Notes: a model not told the origin generated them from the sequence alone. Shown: positions 1-11,604, counted from the first letter of the stretch. The stretch: DNA of 64,000 bases from Bathymodiolus brooksi (GCA_963680875.1 OY804588.1:92498233-92562232); one strand, 5' to 3'. Made by a program: numbers and translations.

Positions 1-663
1 AAATAATATCATTCAAGAAAAAATAAAATCTTTTGATGTCTCGCAACATATCTCAGCGTTCTTTGATATATTGAGGATAATATTATGCTTGGATATTAAA
101 ACAGAAATAGATATGTTAAATGTATCATATTTAAAAATATATATATTTGATACAGTTAATGCTATAAATTAATATGTCCTTCACAAATCTATAAATGTCG
201 AAAAACAAAATTCCAGAATGACGGCCATGATTTATTAATGTTTATATAACGATTAAAAAAAAAAGTCAGAAACGAGTATGAGAAGACCTTTGTCTGCGTG
301 GGAAAGAAACGATACTTTCCTATTTTTTGCAGTGAAGAGCCACTTAAGTCAACGTTTCCGGGACTTGGTCGTTTTAACATACTGAAGAAAGGTATGGCAA
401 TCGGACGCATTATTAAGAAACAATATATTTTACTGGAATATACATCGGGGTCCAATGGTATATGTAAACGAAGAATATGGCGGCGAAAATTGATTGAAAT
501 GGCATGTGAATACACGGAACTATTGAACCCACGTTGGCATATGATCAGACTATATGTTCTGCAATTATTGCTTCATCAATGATTTCAGATAGAAAAAGTG
601 TATTTATATAATGTTCTTATTATTTGAAACCTTCTACTGAAAATGCAGGTGTTGAAGAAAAGG
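1..663. other. No recognisable gene; AT-rich flank
   Basis: Nothing could be assigned. A slightly GC-richer stretch at about 298-582 is open on the plus strand, and its antisense is open too. The predicted peptides have no motif I recognise, and the frame opens without a convincing initiator context or splice signals. I treat it as chance or unrecognised sequence. Confidence 0.4.
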
Positions 664-794
664 GGGTTAGGGGCTAGGGTTGTTATGTTTAACGCAAGTC
701 ACGGACAAACTTTATCACATAATGTTGTATCGAGTACACCTCGTCTGAGTGGGATTCGAGCTCACAACGTTAGTGGTGAAAGGCGCTGATTAAC
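664..794 (-). mobile_element. RUDI-like tRNA-SINE copy, core deleted
   Basis: The minus-strand reading gives the SINE body: a B-box-like GAGCTCGAATCC-type stretch, then GTGTACTCGATACAACATTATGTG at the usual place. The usual core (CCACCAATAAAACTGACC...) is missing. The 3' end TTAAACATAACAACCCTAG directly follows the AAGTTTGTCCGTGACTT segment. About 95 bp are therefore deleted relative to copies such as 17649-17912. Confidence 0.75.
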
Positions 795-934
795 AATGAG
801 GTTGCGAAAAAGAGGAAGACCGCTATCATGAATTTCTTAAAATAAATATTTGATTTCTCTCAACGGATGCACCGCCATATTTGTGATACTGAAGATGTCG
901 AAAATTTACCTCAATATGTTGAAGGCTATATTAT

Positions 935-1025
935 TTGGCTTTCCAATCTTTGGACATTTACTAAATGAAAATAATCCTAGAAACGCGTCGTGCACACTAA
1001 CTTAGATTTCTACGGGTTTATTATA
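935..1025 (+). repeat. Degenerate copy of hammerhead-like dispersed repeat
   Basis: It shares TTTGGCTTTC, AGAAACGCGTCGTGCACAC and TAGATTTCTACG with the tandem pair at 4120-4425. The CTGATGA core is replaced by CTAAATGA and the stem II segment is altered, so any ribozyme fold would be inactive. It marks the family as dispersed. Confidence 0.5.
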
Positions 1026-1029
1026 AAAT

Positions 1030-2470
1030 ATATGCTGAGGCGTATATGCCACCTATGTCATGGTTGTATTTTGTAGTGAAGGTAGTGCTTCTTTTGTTGC
1101 AATAAATATTACTCCCTCCCATTCTCTTGGAAAAGACACCCCTCCGTTTCTACCTCATAATAAAACAAATTTTATACTCACATGCCACAGATATCAACGA
1201 ACAGAGTAAAATTAATTTTCTCATTGTAAAACTGGTTCCTGATTGATTATATCAAATTATATGGTCTGCTTAAAAATAGACTTGTTCACTTTATGGTCTT
1301 TGGCTCCAACAAAATCTGATTGTCAGTTGTGTGGAATTAAAACGTTCCTGTGACAGAGACCGTATCTCGTGCTGTATAGAAATTATGAAGGGGAAGATCT
1401 GAAAATACAAAAAAAAAATAATAGAACATATGATTGATCAATCTTTAACAATGCACGATTGTAATGCTTCGTCCCATCAATTCACAAGTCGGTAACTTGT
1501 AAATGGTTGAATTTTGTAATTCATCAAATTTTGGTCTTGCCTTTTTAACTTTATATATGACTACATTTGTTTTATTTCTCATTAGTTCAGCTCGATGCAT
1601 CATCTGCCATCACGAGATTTGAAATACACGTCATCATTGTCGTCTGCTGTCGAGCTAACCACATGATTAGCTCGTAGATGAGGGTCTACATTGTTTTAAA
1701 TGCTTCCTTCTTTTTGGTCGACCACATTTTTACATGTACCTTGTCAATCCACTCAAATGGTCATTATCGATTTCGTATTAATGTAGGTATTTCCGGTGTG
1801 TAAAAGCAGCCATGCCCAACCCATAAATTTTCGGACAGCGTAAAAAAAAAACAACGTTGTCAATTTTGATTTCGTTTCTTAGTTAACAAATCAGAGAAGT
1901 TGTTAGTTGCATGTATAACTGGTACCGCTTAGACCCTTACTTTAGAAAAACAAAGGCAACATAATGTTTTTGTGTAGCCACATGATTTATCATTCTTATC
2001 TACATGTCAAAATTATATTGAAAAAAACAATGTTTGTTTAAAAATCACATTAAGAATAAAATAGACAAGGCTTATATACGTGATTTGTAATTGTGGGGAA
2101 AAAATCTAAATATATATTATTCCAGGATTTTTTTTTAACTTATTTTAGGTCTACGTTTATTTATGAAGATCATATTATCATCACTGAGTCTTTGAGAGTA
2201 AGAATCATTGTGTATTCTAGATTGTACACGTATTTGTCGTTAATGAATATATGGGAACGTGCAGTTCTACATTTTTATGAGAAATTCTATAAAATTATAT
2301 CATTTTTTTTTAAATTATGATTTATTTTGTCTGTAACTTGTGACAGATCGATGATATTCTGCAATTATTCGGTTTTCAGTACCACGATATAATTGAATTA
2401 GGAATTTAATATAATTTTTTGTTGTTTTATTGGCGTGTGAAAGCGTTGACCGGAAGTGCATTTTGTTTGA
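1030..2470. other. Unassigned AT-rich intergenic sequence
   Basis: No ORF, SINE, LINE or tandem structure could be recognised on either strand. Short open frames such as 2093-2320 are AT-driven and lack coding character. Confidence 0.4.
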
Positions 2471-2477
2471 AGAGCAG

Positions 2478-3103
2478 CACTTTATATATAAAAAATATTT
2501 CGCATCTCTGGCGAATAGCACAAGAGAGGTGAAGTGTCTTTTGGACTATCAACCGGCTTTATATTATACAAATTTATTTCGCATCTCTGGTGAATAGCAC
2601 AGGCGAGATTAAGAGTCTTTTGAACTATCAACCGGCCTTATATATACAACATATTTCGCATCTCTGGTGAATAGTACAGGAGAGATGAAGAGTCTTTTGG
2701 ACTATCAACCGGCTTTATATTAAATTTTTTTATTTCGCATCTCTGGTGAATAGCACATGAGAGATGAAGAGTCTTTTGAACTATCAACCGGCTTTATATA
2801 TAAACAATATTTCGCATCTCTGGTGAATAGCACATGAGAGGTGAATAGTCTTTTGAACTATTAATCGGCTTTATATATAGAAAATATTTTGCATCTCTGG
2901 TGAATAACACAGGAGAGGCGAAGAGTCTTTTGGACTATCAACCGGCTTTATATATAAAAGATATTTCGCATCTCTGGTGAATAGCACAGGAGAGGTGAAG
3001 AGTCTTTTGGACTATTAACCGGCTTTGTATATAAAGAAAATATTTCGCATTTCTGGTGAATAGCACAGGAGAGGTGAAGAGTCTTTTGGACTATTAACCG
3101 CCG
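2478..3103. repeat. 78-bp tandem repeat, 8 copies
   Basis: The marker CGCATCTCTGG (or a one-base variant) recurs at 2501, 2580, 2658, 2736, 2813, 2890, 2968 and 3046, so the spacing is 77-79 bp. Each unit also holds AATAGCACAGGAGAGGTGAA and TATCAACCGGCTTTATATA. Copies differ by a few substitutions and 1-2 bp indels in the AT-rich junction. No long reading frame crosses it. Confidence 0.95.
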
Positions 3104-3544
3104 AATAGTACTAGTTCATTAAACATTGAGGTATAATAAATAATATTACATTGTTATTGATTCTAAGAATAGCAGAGTATGTAAAGTAGAGTATAACATT
3201 ATCTTGTCAGAACGTTCACCTTCTACAGTATATACAATATCATGATGCTAAAACTGGACATTCAGGCACATATGATTGGATGACTTAATTAAACTAGAAA
3301 CACCCGATCAGCCTGATCGGGAGACATGCGCATTAAAATGTCATTATTTATAGTAAAGTGGGCTGGGAGTTACTGATAAACAGCAGCCGATAATGGTAAA
3401 CATAAGCACAATGACATGGATGAGGACTCTTACGTGAATATATAAACACAACATCAAACATATAAAATTAGATTTCTAAATGTTCATACTTAAAATGTTA
3501 CGTCTTTAATACGTAAAACATGGCAATGCTTTTCTTATAAGAAG
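3104..3544. other. Unassigned sequence
   Basis: AT-rich sequence between the 78-bp array and the next SINE. A short perfect inverted stretch (CCCGATCAGCCTGATCGGG, about 3303-3321) is the only structure noticed. Confidence 0.4.
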
Positions 3545-3802
3545 GATTAGGGTTAGGATTATAGTATTTAACGCCACTTTCAACAATATTTCAGCTATAT
3601 CGTGGCGGTCAGTTTTATTGGTGGAGGAAACCGTACTACCCGGAGAAAACCACCGACCTGTCACAAGTCACTGACGAACTTGATCAGACAACGTTGTATC
3701 GAGTACATCTCACCGGAACTGGATTCGAAATCACAACGTTGGCACTGATTGCATAGGTAGTTGTAAATCCACCTACCATACGATCACGACCACGACGACC
3801 CC
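3545..3802 (-). mobile_element. RUDI-like tRNA-SINE, near full length
   Basis: On the minus strand it runs head (GTCGTGGTCGTGATCGTATGG...TGCAATCAGTG), a modified B-box region (GATTTCGAATCC), the body (GTACTCGATACAACGTTGTC), then the core CCACCAATAAAACTGACCGC and tail GTTGAAAGTGGCGTTAAAT, ending in CCTAACCCTAATCC. The modular order (tRNA-like head, conserved central core, short tail) is that of V-SINE-type elements described from molluscs. The family name is from memory. Confidence 0.85.
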
Positions 3803-4119
3803 GTATTTTTGTATAAAACAATATGGTTACATGTACTAATAGTAAATGATAATCTTTTATTGTTTGAGTTAATGTTGTTCCAAAGTTTTTATCAAACTTC
3901 CCCAACTAGTAATTGTGGTTTGTGAGGTTATATCAGTTATTGTTATTACCAACAGTCATGCTCTTGTTGTGTATTTAAAGCATAAACAAGTTAGTCAAAG
4001 GCACTTGTTTACAGCAGTAATATAAACCACATTCATGTCAACAGGAATACACATGGCATCAATTGTTATTAAAACTAAGACTATTTTCCCTCAGGCACAG
4101 GTGACCATAGCCGATTTTG

Positions 4120-4270
4120 GCTTTCCTGTTTATGCCCTTTGGCTTTCTTGTTCCCATATATTTTTTAAAGGTTATTTTGCCATTCTAATGTTTCGACTTT
4201 GGGGGTGCCTGGTGAAGGTTATTCCAGAAAAGCGTCGTGTGTAGTAGATTGGATATCTACCTTTTTAACA
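4120..4270 (+). repeat. Unit 1 of 151-bp tandem pair with hammerhead-like core
   Basis: First unit of a tandem pair. It carries GCCTGGTGAAGG, then CCAGAAA at 4225-4230, GTC at 4234-4236 and GGATATCTACC. Relative to the second unit the ribozyme core has a substitution (CTGGTGA at 4209-4215), so this copy would be defective. The same order of blocks (CCCTTTGG, TTTCGACTTTG, core, TCTAC) occurs in both units. Confidence 0.6.
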
Positions 4271-4425
4271 CTTCAAACACTGCTTACGCCCTTTGGTTTT
4301 GATTGATTCTAAATACTTTTAAGCTATTTGCCATTGTAATGTTTCGACTTTGAGTGTACCTGATGAAGGTTATTCCAGAAATGTGTCGTGTGCAATAAAT
4401 TTGATTTCTATGTTTTTATTTATAT
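4271..4425 (+). repeat. Unit 2 of 151-bp tandem pair
   Basis: Second unit, offset 151 bp from the first (core C at 4209 and 4360). The matching blocks are ACGCCCTTTGG, TGCCATTNTAATGTTTCGACT, GAAGGTTATTCCAGAAA and CGTGTG. Similar single copies lie at 935-1025, 8358-8450 (minus) and 49793-49862, so the pair belongs to a dispersed family. Confidence 0.65.
4352..4395 (+). ncRNA. Candidate minimal type I hammerhead ribozyme
   Basis: Conserved core elements are in order: CTGATGA (4360-4366), a weak stem II (GG/CC around TTATT, 4368-4376), GAAA (4378-4381), a minimal stem III, and the GTC cleavage triplet (4385-4387). The bases before CTGATGA (GTGTAC, 4354-4359) pair over six positions with those after GTC (GTGTGC, 4388-4393), as stem I should: three Watson-Crick and three G-U pairs. 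Very short stem III is known in hammerheads of Penelope-like elements. The weak points are a two-base-pair stem II with an A-A closing mismatch and a two-base stem III loop. Activity is inference. Confidence 0.4.
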
Positions 4426-4947
4426 GTATCATTTCCTTTGTATATATTCACCATTGCATTTTGAATTCCCCCACTAAGTCTGTAAGTTTTCGAACACTTT
4501 GTATATGAAATTTTCACAATAAGTAAATTTGGTCTTCACTAATTCCGAATATAATATACAAAGGCTATGCAACTCTACAGAAACAACAAAGCAAATTTCC
4601 ATGCAATGGACAGCCATAAGGGAGATAACTCACCGAATAAATTAATTACAGAAGTTGAAGGTAACAGAATATAAGCCAAATCTGTAACACATACATTATA
4701 AATTCAGGATAATTAAATTATTAAACATGCTAACATGTGTTTAACCATTTTTGAATATGCCATTGATTTACCTTTAGACAAGGTGTGTTATCAAATACGA
4801 AAATAAAATCATCGGAATTATGCTTAGATAAATCGCAAAGTGGTACATGTTCTGTTCTGCAAAAATAGAATCCTGAAAACATGATCCACAACTTCAAGAA
4901 AATCCGATTGATGGAGTGAAAATATAGGTACTTTGAACAGATGGATA

Positions 4948-5213
4948 TAAGGTTTAGTGTTATGGTATTTAACGCCACTTTCACCAATATCTCAGTTTTC
5001 TCGTGGTGGTCAGTTTTATTGGTGGAGGAAGCAGGAGTATTCAGAGAAAACCACCGACCTGCCGCAAGTCATTGATAAGCTTTATCATATGATGTTGCAT
5101 CGAGTACACCTGACCATGAGCGGGTTTCGAACTCACAACGCGAGTGGTGATGGGCACTGATTGCATAGGTATTTTTAAATCTAACGACTATATGAACACG
5201 ACCTTGACGGCCC
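4948..5213 (-). mobile_element. RUDI-like tRNA-SINE, near full length
   Basis: Minus-strand copy with the head (GCCGTCAAGGTCGTGTTC), B-box-like GAGTTCGAAACC, body TGTACTCGATGCAACATC, core CCACCAATAAAACTGACCAC and tail GAAAGTGGCGTTAAATACC. It is about 265 bp. The divergence from 17649-17912 is scattered substitutions, as expected of an old copy. Confidence 0.85.
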
Positions 5214-5569
5214 ATAGGAGGATATTTATAGAAGAAGACTAGCTGCTACTGGTAACAAACATATGAATGGCACCCTTACAATATGGTGCTCGACAGGTTA
5301 AAATTTTACTCCAATAAATTGTATAGTTCTGTTATCAAATCAAAGGGTTATTTAACGCATATTCAACAAACAATATTGTACTCGTGATATTCTGTTTGAG
5401 ACAAATATAAAGTTGTGCTTAGCATTGGCTATGCGAAAATATTGGAAAACATACTTCAAGACCCGCTAATCAGAGCATTAATATTATCATTCTGACTGTT
5501 CACAATGTTTAACAACTGATATGCCATCTCAAAAATGTATCAATATTATACAGAGTGTTTGCAAAAAGA

Positions 5570-5885
5570 GCTTGAAGATACCAAAGGGGTAATCAGAATC
5601 CGTAAATCTAAGATACCAAAGGGGTAATCAGAATCCGTAAATCTAAGATACCAAAGGGGTAATCAGAATCCGTAAATCTAAGATACCAAAGGGGTAATCA
5701 GAATCCGTAAATCTAAGATACCAAAGGGAGGTAATCAGAATCCGTAAATCGAAGAAGAATAGAGAACACAACGATCAAAAGAAAAAATACAAAAGGACAA
5801 ACACCGATCTACAAAACATACACAGAAAACTAAAGATCGAGTAACACGAACGCCACTAAAAACCGGGGGTGAATGTACAATATCC
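5570..5885 (+). repeat. Dispersed repeat family 1 (DR1), plus-strand copy
   Basis: The stretch AAGGACAAACACCGATCTACAAAACA...CACAGAAAACTAA...AACACGAACGCC matches, with substitutions, 24160-24310 on the same strand. It also matches the reverse complements of 24930-25075, 53325-53455, 54065-54190 and more weakly 39530-39645. No coding capacity or terminal repeat was seen, so the element class is unknown. Its left edge has been amplified into the 35-bp array at 5575-5752. Confidence 0.6.
5575..5752. repeat. 35-bp tandem repeat, 5 copies, inside DR1
   Basis: Units start at 5575, 5610, 5645, 5680 and 5715. The motif AAGATACCAAAGGGGTAATC recurs identically in four units and the fifth has GGGAGG. 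The unit is the terminal segment of DR1. Its reverse complement (CTGATTACCCCTTTGGTATC) has single-copy relatives at the ends of the DR1 copies near 25065, 39600, 53440 and 54185. Confidence 0.9.
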
Positions 5886-6787
5886 TTCTATATGCTAAGA
5901 GAAACAATAAGACAACTTCATTTCTGAGATTCCAACTGGTGATGTAACTATTTGGGATATGCTAAGCGTTCAAACGATACACGTGTTCTGCTTTTTATAT
6001 ACTGTTGGCAATATTATCTTCTGCTACTGTCGTACCATGATTCAAACGTTTTGTTTATTATATATATACCATTGGTAATAGTGTAATCTCATATTTCAAT
6101 GTCTCAAATAAACTTTCAAATGATTCTAGCGTTTTTGGTACAATTAGCTCTCAATTTCAAAATAATTTAATTTGATCTCATAAACTCAGATTTGTACTCA
6201 GTAAACTTTGAATATTTTTCATACAAAATTTAAAGAAAAATCATTAAAAAATCACGCCTTGCTTTTAAGAGAATTAGCCCAATTATTTATCAAATTCAGC
6301 AAAATAATACAATTTTTATTTTAAGAAATCGTAAAAAAAAATAGAATTAAAAATACAAAAATTCAGAAAAATAATGATATAAAGAAAGGTAAAAACCCAT
6401 ACCTTGCTTGTTGTTATAGTGAACTTCACTCAGGACACTGGCAGATAATTGTAGATTTTCATAAATTGCTTCTAGGTATATGTTGATTATTGACATAAAC
6501 CTATAAAAACGATATATTGACTAAGGTCTGAATGCACCTGTCAAAATTATGTTTCGTCATAATTTACTTTCTATTTAATGTGTTGTAAATTCTTTTGATA
6601 ATGTTTCATAAAGGTTTTCTAAGGACATTGAAAAAAGAGATACTGATTTCAAATCGTCATAACCGGATATGTCATATGTAATTTTAAATTATGTAAATTT
6701 ACGGATGACTAGAACTCGAATCAATTCATTTCTTTATATTATTGTTTTGTACTAGTTCATACAATAAAGGAATACCCTAATCTGATT
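5886..6787. other. Unassigned AT-rich sequence
   Basis: No genes or repeat structure were recognised on either strand. Confidence 0.4.
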
Positions 6788-6892
6788 TTCAAAAAAAAAA
6801 AAAAAATAAAAAAAAAAATAATAATAATAATAATAATAAAAAGAATAATAAATTAATAAATGAAAAATAAAAAAAAAATAAATAAAACTGAA
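6788..6892 (+). repeat. A-rich / (AAT)n low-complexity tract
   Basis: A 16-17-base A run is followed by A-rich sequence and about seven AAT units, then degenerate AATA repeats. It could be the decayed poly-A tail of a retrocopy, but no body is recognisable upstream. Confidence 0.85.
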
Positions 6893-8357
6893 TAGATTAA
6901 AAGTTTATGACACTGAAATGCATATTTGCTATTACTTTTGTTTCATACGGTCGTATTATATTAATATATTTATAAACAAGTACAGTCAAAACAGAATTAT
7001 ATTGTCCGAACGCACTCAACAGTAATAGTAATAAGCAAAAAGTTAATCATGGTGAGATACACGTTCATTTTTATTTTTATTTCAAATAACTGTAATATAT
7101 AGGCAATATTATTATATCAATATACATATCTATATTGAAGAAACACAAACAAACGACATTCTTATTACGATTTAGACTAAGTCCTGATTGATCTGAAATG
7201 TATGACGTTTTCGGCATTTACTACTCACAACCGTATTTATCAACTTTGATTTGTAAAGTCATCTTCATGTCACCTTCAGTCTTGTAATGACGAACACCAG
7301 AAAACGAGTCATGCTTATACATTAAATATTTGTGTTGAATCATTACCACGTTTTGTTGTGTTCCACTCATTCCATGTTACGAATATCTGTTACATGTTTT
7401 AAAACAATACTTTTGAAAAGGTTAATATATGATCTAATACTGTATTAATTTTAGATATGACCAGTACTTCACTGGATATTTCTTGAATTTAGTGATTAAT
7501 GACTTTAATCTATAATCACTGCAATTGTGATCAAGTTGCACAACCTACCAGCACTGTTTCAATTCACATTTTTTTTTATTATTAATTTCATATTTTTTAA
7601 ATGTTTCTTCAGAAAACGGGCTTTTACAAGAAATATGGCTAGTTAAATACATCTGAAGTTCAAATTCAAGGAAATTATTATATAACATTTGCACCATCTG
7701 TCAAATTGCTTCCACATAGAACTTTATGGAAAATATATTTACTTGGCTGCTGAACAGCCGTTAATATAAAATAATTTCTTTCGATTAAAAAAAAATCATT
7801 CTCTAATGCCAACTGTCAAAGATATGGCGAATATTCGTTTTCTTAGTAATACGTTCAAATAAATTATTTATACGTTTGTCAAAACATGTATCACGAAACA
7901 GAGATTGTCACATTTTGTTATTTATTGCATATTGATTTGCAGAAAATATGTCTAAAGGTTAATGCCATATCGAAAAAAACGTTTTATTTAAGAGGCGAAA
8001 TAGGATAGCTTTGCGTAGACACAAAATAAATATTATTACATTTTTGATATAGCTAGCTATACATTTTGTTGTATTATTTGTATGAATGTGCACAATTAGG
8101 TCTCTCACGAACCACCATAAATGTGTCACTTTTCATTGTCGGTTGATTGGTTGCTTAGCATTAACATACAAGACGGTGTGATCATTGACACGTTTTATTG
8201 TCACACAAATGGTTGTACAATATATATGTTTTGCAATACAACAGTAACATAATAAAATTACCACTAGGCGCTAACTATTTGGTATGGTTTGAGGTTATGC
8301 TTTGGATACGTGTATTGGCATTCATTGGTGTTGTTGTTAATCATTTATATTTACATT
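6893..8357. other. Unassigned AT-rich sequence
   Basis: No coding region, element or tandem repeat was recognised here on either strand. Confidence 0.4.
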
Positions 8358-8450
8358 GTATTTAATGAAAACGTAGATATCTAATTTATTTCCTACAACG
8401 TGTTCCTAGAATAACTTTCATCGTGTACGCTCAAAGTCAAAAGGTTTCAA
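8358..8450 (-). repeat. Degenerate hammerhead-like dispersed repeat
   Basis: The reverse complement reads GACTTTGAGCGTACACGATGA, then GTTATTCTAGGAACACGTTG, then ATTAGATATCTACG. The block order is the same as the 4120-4425 units, with the core mutated (ACGATGA for CTGATGA, GGAA for GAAA). Confidence 0.5.
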
Positions 8451-8964
8451 AACGAACAAGTCCTTGGAAGCAAGAAAAGAGTGTAAGGTCAAAACATTTA
8501 TCTGCATGAACTAATTTGAGACACGTCTATCTTTGTTCAATGTTCGTTTTAATCATTCATTGATATAAAATATTTGATTTCAGTAATATTAACTACTCTC
8601 TTTATGGGGTAACATTACCAATCGTCTGTAAGGAAGAGCATATAGGTCATTTGACACAGTGACCGGTTTCTCCATTTAAACATACGTATTGATTGCTTAT
8701 ATAGAACATTCCTTGGTTTACTAACTTTCATAGCGAAGTGTACATTTTGATATTTTTATTACCAAAGATGATAGTTAAAGACATCAGCTCTCATTTTATA
8801 TAACTAATATTATAAATATTAAAATCTTTGCGTCTCGAAGAATACAAATATTATGGGTAAATATAATGATTATGACTTTTTTATGACGTTTTTAACAACG
8901 ATGATGTTCATCCAGTTATATGTGAGTGCGGGCAATATACTCGTGAAAAACACTTCCATGACCG

Positions 8965-9080
8965 CACCATTCGGACCCATTAAACTGCTTAAATCCTTTA
9001 CTATATATTGAAGTGCCTGTACCAGGCAAGGATATTAATGAGTCTTTTATATGTGTGATAGGGGTAACGATTTTTCCTCT
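8965..9080 (+). repeat. Dispersed repeat family 2 (DR2) copy
   Basis: The blocks CGGACCCATTAAACT, ATTGAAGTGCCTGTACCAGG and TATATGTGTGATAGGGGTAA align in the same order with 21815-21890 and 39925-40020, and with the reverse complement of 48575-48640. No coding capacity was seen and the element class is unknown. It includes a single copy of the segment that became the 31-bp array at 21876. Confidence 0.55.
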
Positions 9081-10843
9081 GTTTTCACAAGTTTTTAATT
9101 AGATTATAGAACCGATGTGACGCTGTGGTCTCTTTGTTTTTTTATTGTGATTTCTGAAGAAACAATCAATAAATAACCAGTGACTGAAAATAGCCTATGT
9201 GCTATCAAATTTTCAATGTATGGAAATTGGCAATGTCTAACGTTTCATTTATCTTGCACTTGTAAAGTTCTGAACAAAATACAAAAAACGATTTTCATAT
9301 AGCTTTTCCTTATTCGTGACGTTACAGGACCTATTTCCCAGCGAAATAGTGATATTAAAAACACGAAAAGATAAACCTGTGTACACAAGAATAAACATGA
9401 AGAAAGAAACACTTATCTGAAATGAGCATGCAACGACACCATAGTCACCAATCAATGACCAGTTTGCATCTACACTGTTCATATACATTCTTGGCATCCG
9501 GTGATTTCGCGCATACGTTTTTACATGTCAAATGCAAAATCATTGGAAAAGATAAGATGGAGACTACTGCTATATGAGTATTAACTATAATTATATTAAA
9601 AGATATTAAATGTTAAAAAGGTATCGTCAATATTGTCCTCAACTCTTTAATTTGTATCTGTATCGATATGTTTGGAATAAAATCATCGCAGTTGTCTCTC
9701 ATTGTATGAATGAAACACCTGGTTACCTGACAATGCAATATTTTCTCGCTTAAAAAGGTAACCAGCAATACAATGTCTTAACGTTCCGTAAGTATTAGTT
9801 TATATCCACTGTTAGTAGTGTATAATAACAAATCGTTGATTATTCATAAACGTTTGATCATTCTGGTGAAATACTAGCTAGACAATAAAAAAAATAACCG
9901 GGACACATCTAGTTCGAGACAATATCATTACTTGAACTATCTTGTTTTCTTATCTCACATCATAAAAAGCTAACAAAAAGTGCCACAAATTGCACCGCTA
10001 AGCACGATGTCAGGGGTAATAAACATGTTTTCCGTTTCTATTGGTTGAATTGACACCCGTGACCGGATGTAGGGACACACACGTGCATCACGCCATATCA
10101 ATATTGACGTATGAGCATTTCTACATTGTTTTATGAAAGAAAAAAAAACGTATGAATTATATTTAACCACAAATTCCGTTTTGATTTTCGATTTTCATAT
10201 TGATGATTTATTCATGGTTTTATGGTAAATCATCCTTTGTTTTTGGAAAATAGTAGTCTGATAGGATTAGGACAATAATTGTAAAATTACAATTTAGTGG
10301 ACGAAACACGTCTTAGTATTAGATAAAATAAATGAATATTAAATTGTTCAAAACGAAACATAGCAAACATCAATAAGAAAAAAATAATATAAAAACGACA
10401 AAAAGCCACATGCTTAACCATTTCTTAATATTCACAACAAACAAATTTTCAATATTTCGTTTGTTTCAATACTTTTCGTCCGTGTGAGCAGAACGTTGCT
10501 TGCAGCATGATATTTACATAAAGACTAGGCAAAACATATTATTGTTATGTCTATTTTTCTTTCCGAGAGATGTGACATATATTTCTTTGTATAATAGAGA
10601 TAAAAAAAATACCTTCAATTATTTGGAAGAATATAGTGTCGAAGTATGAGCGTCAATTGAATACGGCTGTACTTAAGCTTCAAAATGTGCACAATGAATA
10701 TGCAAATTAAATGAGTTTTCTGTGCTATACATGTCTATGAATCATGCATGCTCCCATGCTCTCACGTAGATTAAATAATTACATCATTATTAATGAACAA
10801 AATATATATACATATGTTAACAGCCATAGTCTTAATACAGTCT
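9081..10843. other. Unassigned AT-rich sequence
   Basis: Short antisense open frames at 9249-9497 and 9970-10170 have no recognisable motif. At 10285-10330 the stretch GTGGACGAAACACGTCTTAG resembles the 3' half of a hammerhead (GAC-GAAAC-AC-GTC), but a matching CTGATGA is not at the right distance. Confidence 0.35.
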
Positions 10844-10993
10844 GTTTATATGTCATCACTGTTAGCATAATATAACATGAAAGAAACTATTTACGTTTAT
10901 ATGTCATCACTGTTAGCATAATATAACATGAAAGAAACTATTTACGTTTATATGTCATCACTGTTAGCATAATATAACATGAAAGAAACTATG
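10844..10993. repeat. 51-bp tandem repeat, 3 copies
   Basis: GTTTATATGTCATCACTGTT starts units at 10844, 10895 and 10946. The three units are essentially identical and the third is slightly shortened at ACTATG. The low divergence implies a recent amplification. Confidence 0.95.
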
Positions 10994-11604
10994 TTTGATA
11001 TTGAGTAAAACCTGGTTGGGCAGAAGTCGAAGGAACCCTTGCTTTGTTTAAAAATTGTCGAATAGTTCGATTATTAGGAAAATCCAACTGAATCTAAACT
11101 TCGAGTTGTCATAAAGATCGACTTATTTGAGATAATGAGTTTCAAGTACAAGTATACAGATATAGGAACGAGTTGAGTAAATTTGACTTCTTTGGAAATG
11201 ATAATTACTAGAAATTGGGCGTGTTTCGTAGATTCAGAAAAAAATTGTATTACCACTAAGAAAAATAATATCGTCGGATGAAAATGAACATTTTATACAT
11301 ATTATTCACGAAGATTTAGCTATGATAATTAAAAATGTGTACAAATCTTATTGCTAAGTGTAGATGGTTTATGGTGATTAACGCCACTTTTAATAATATT
11401 AAGAGTAGAACGTTACTGCAATAAATGAAAGAATAAGTATTTCCAAAAATGGAATAATTATATATAGGTATGCATGATACATTCGTATATTTCACGATTG
11501 AAGATACAAAGTAAGTATATTTTACCACAATATCATGCGGTTTAATTTTTAAATATATATTTATTTTTAAACTGGTCACATGTTCATTAAGAAAATGAAG
11601 TAAA

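Noticed and set aside
298..582. Plus-strand open frame of 94 residues, with an antisense frame
   Set aside because: No recognised motif, no good initiation or splice context, and both strands open. It could be an unknown exon but cannot be supported.
10285..10330. Second hammerhead subtype (GTGGACGAAACACGTC)
   Set aside because: The 3' half fits but no CTGATGA lies at a distance that would make stem II; recorded only as a possible fragment.
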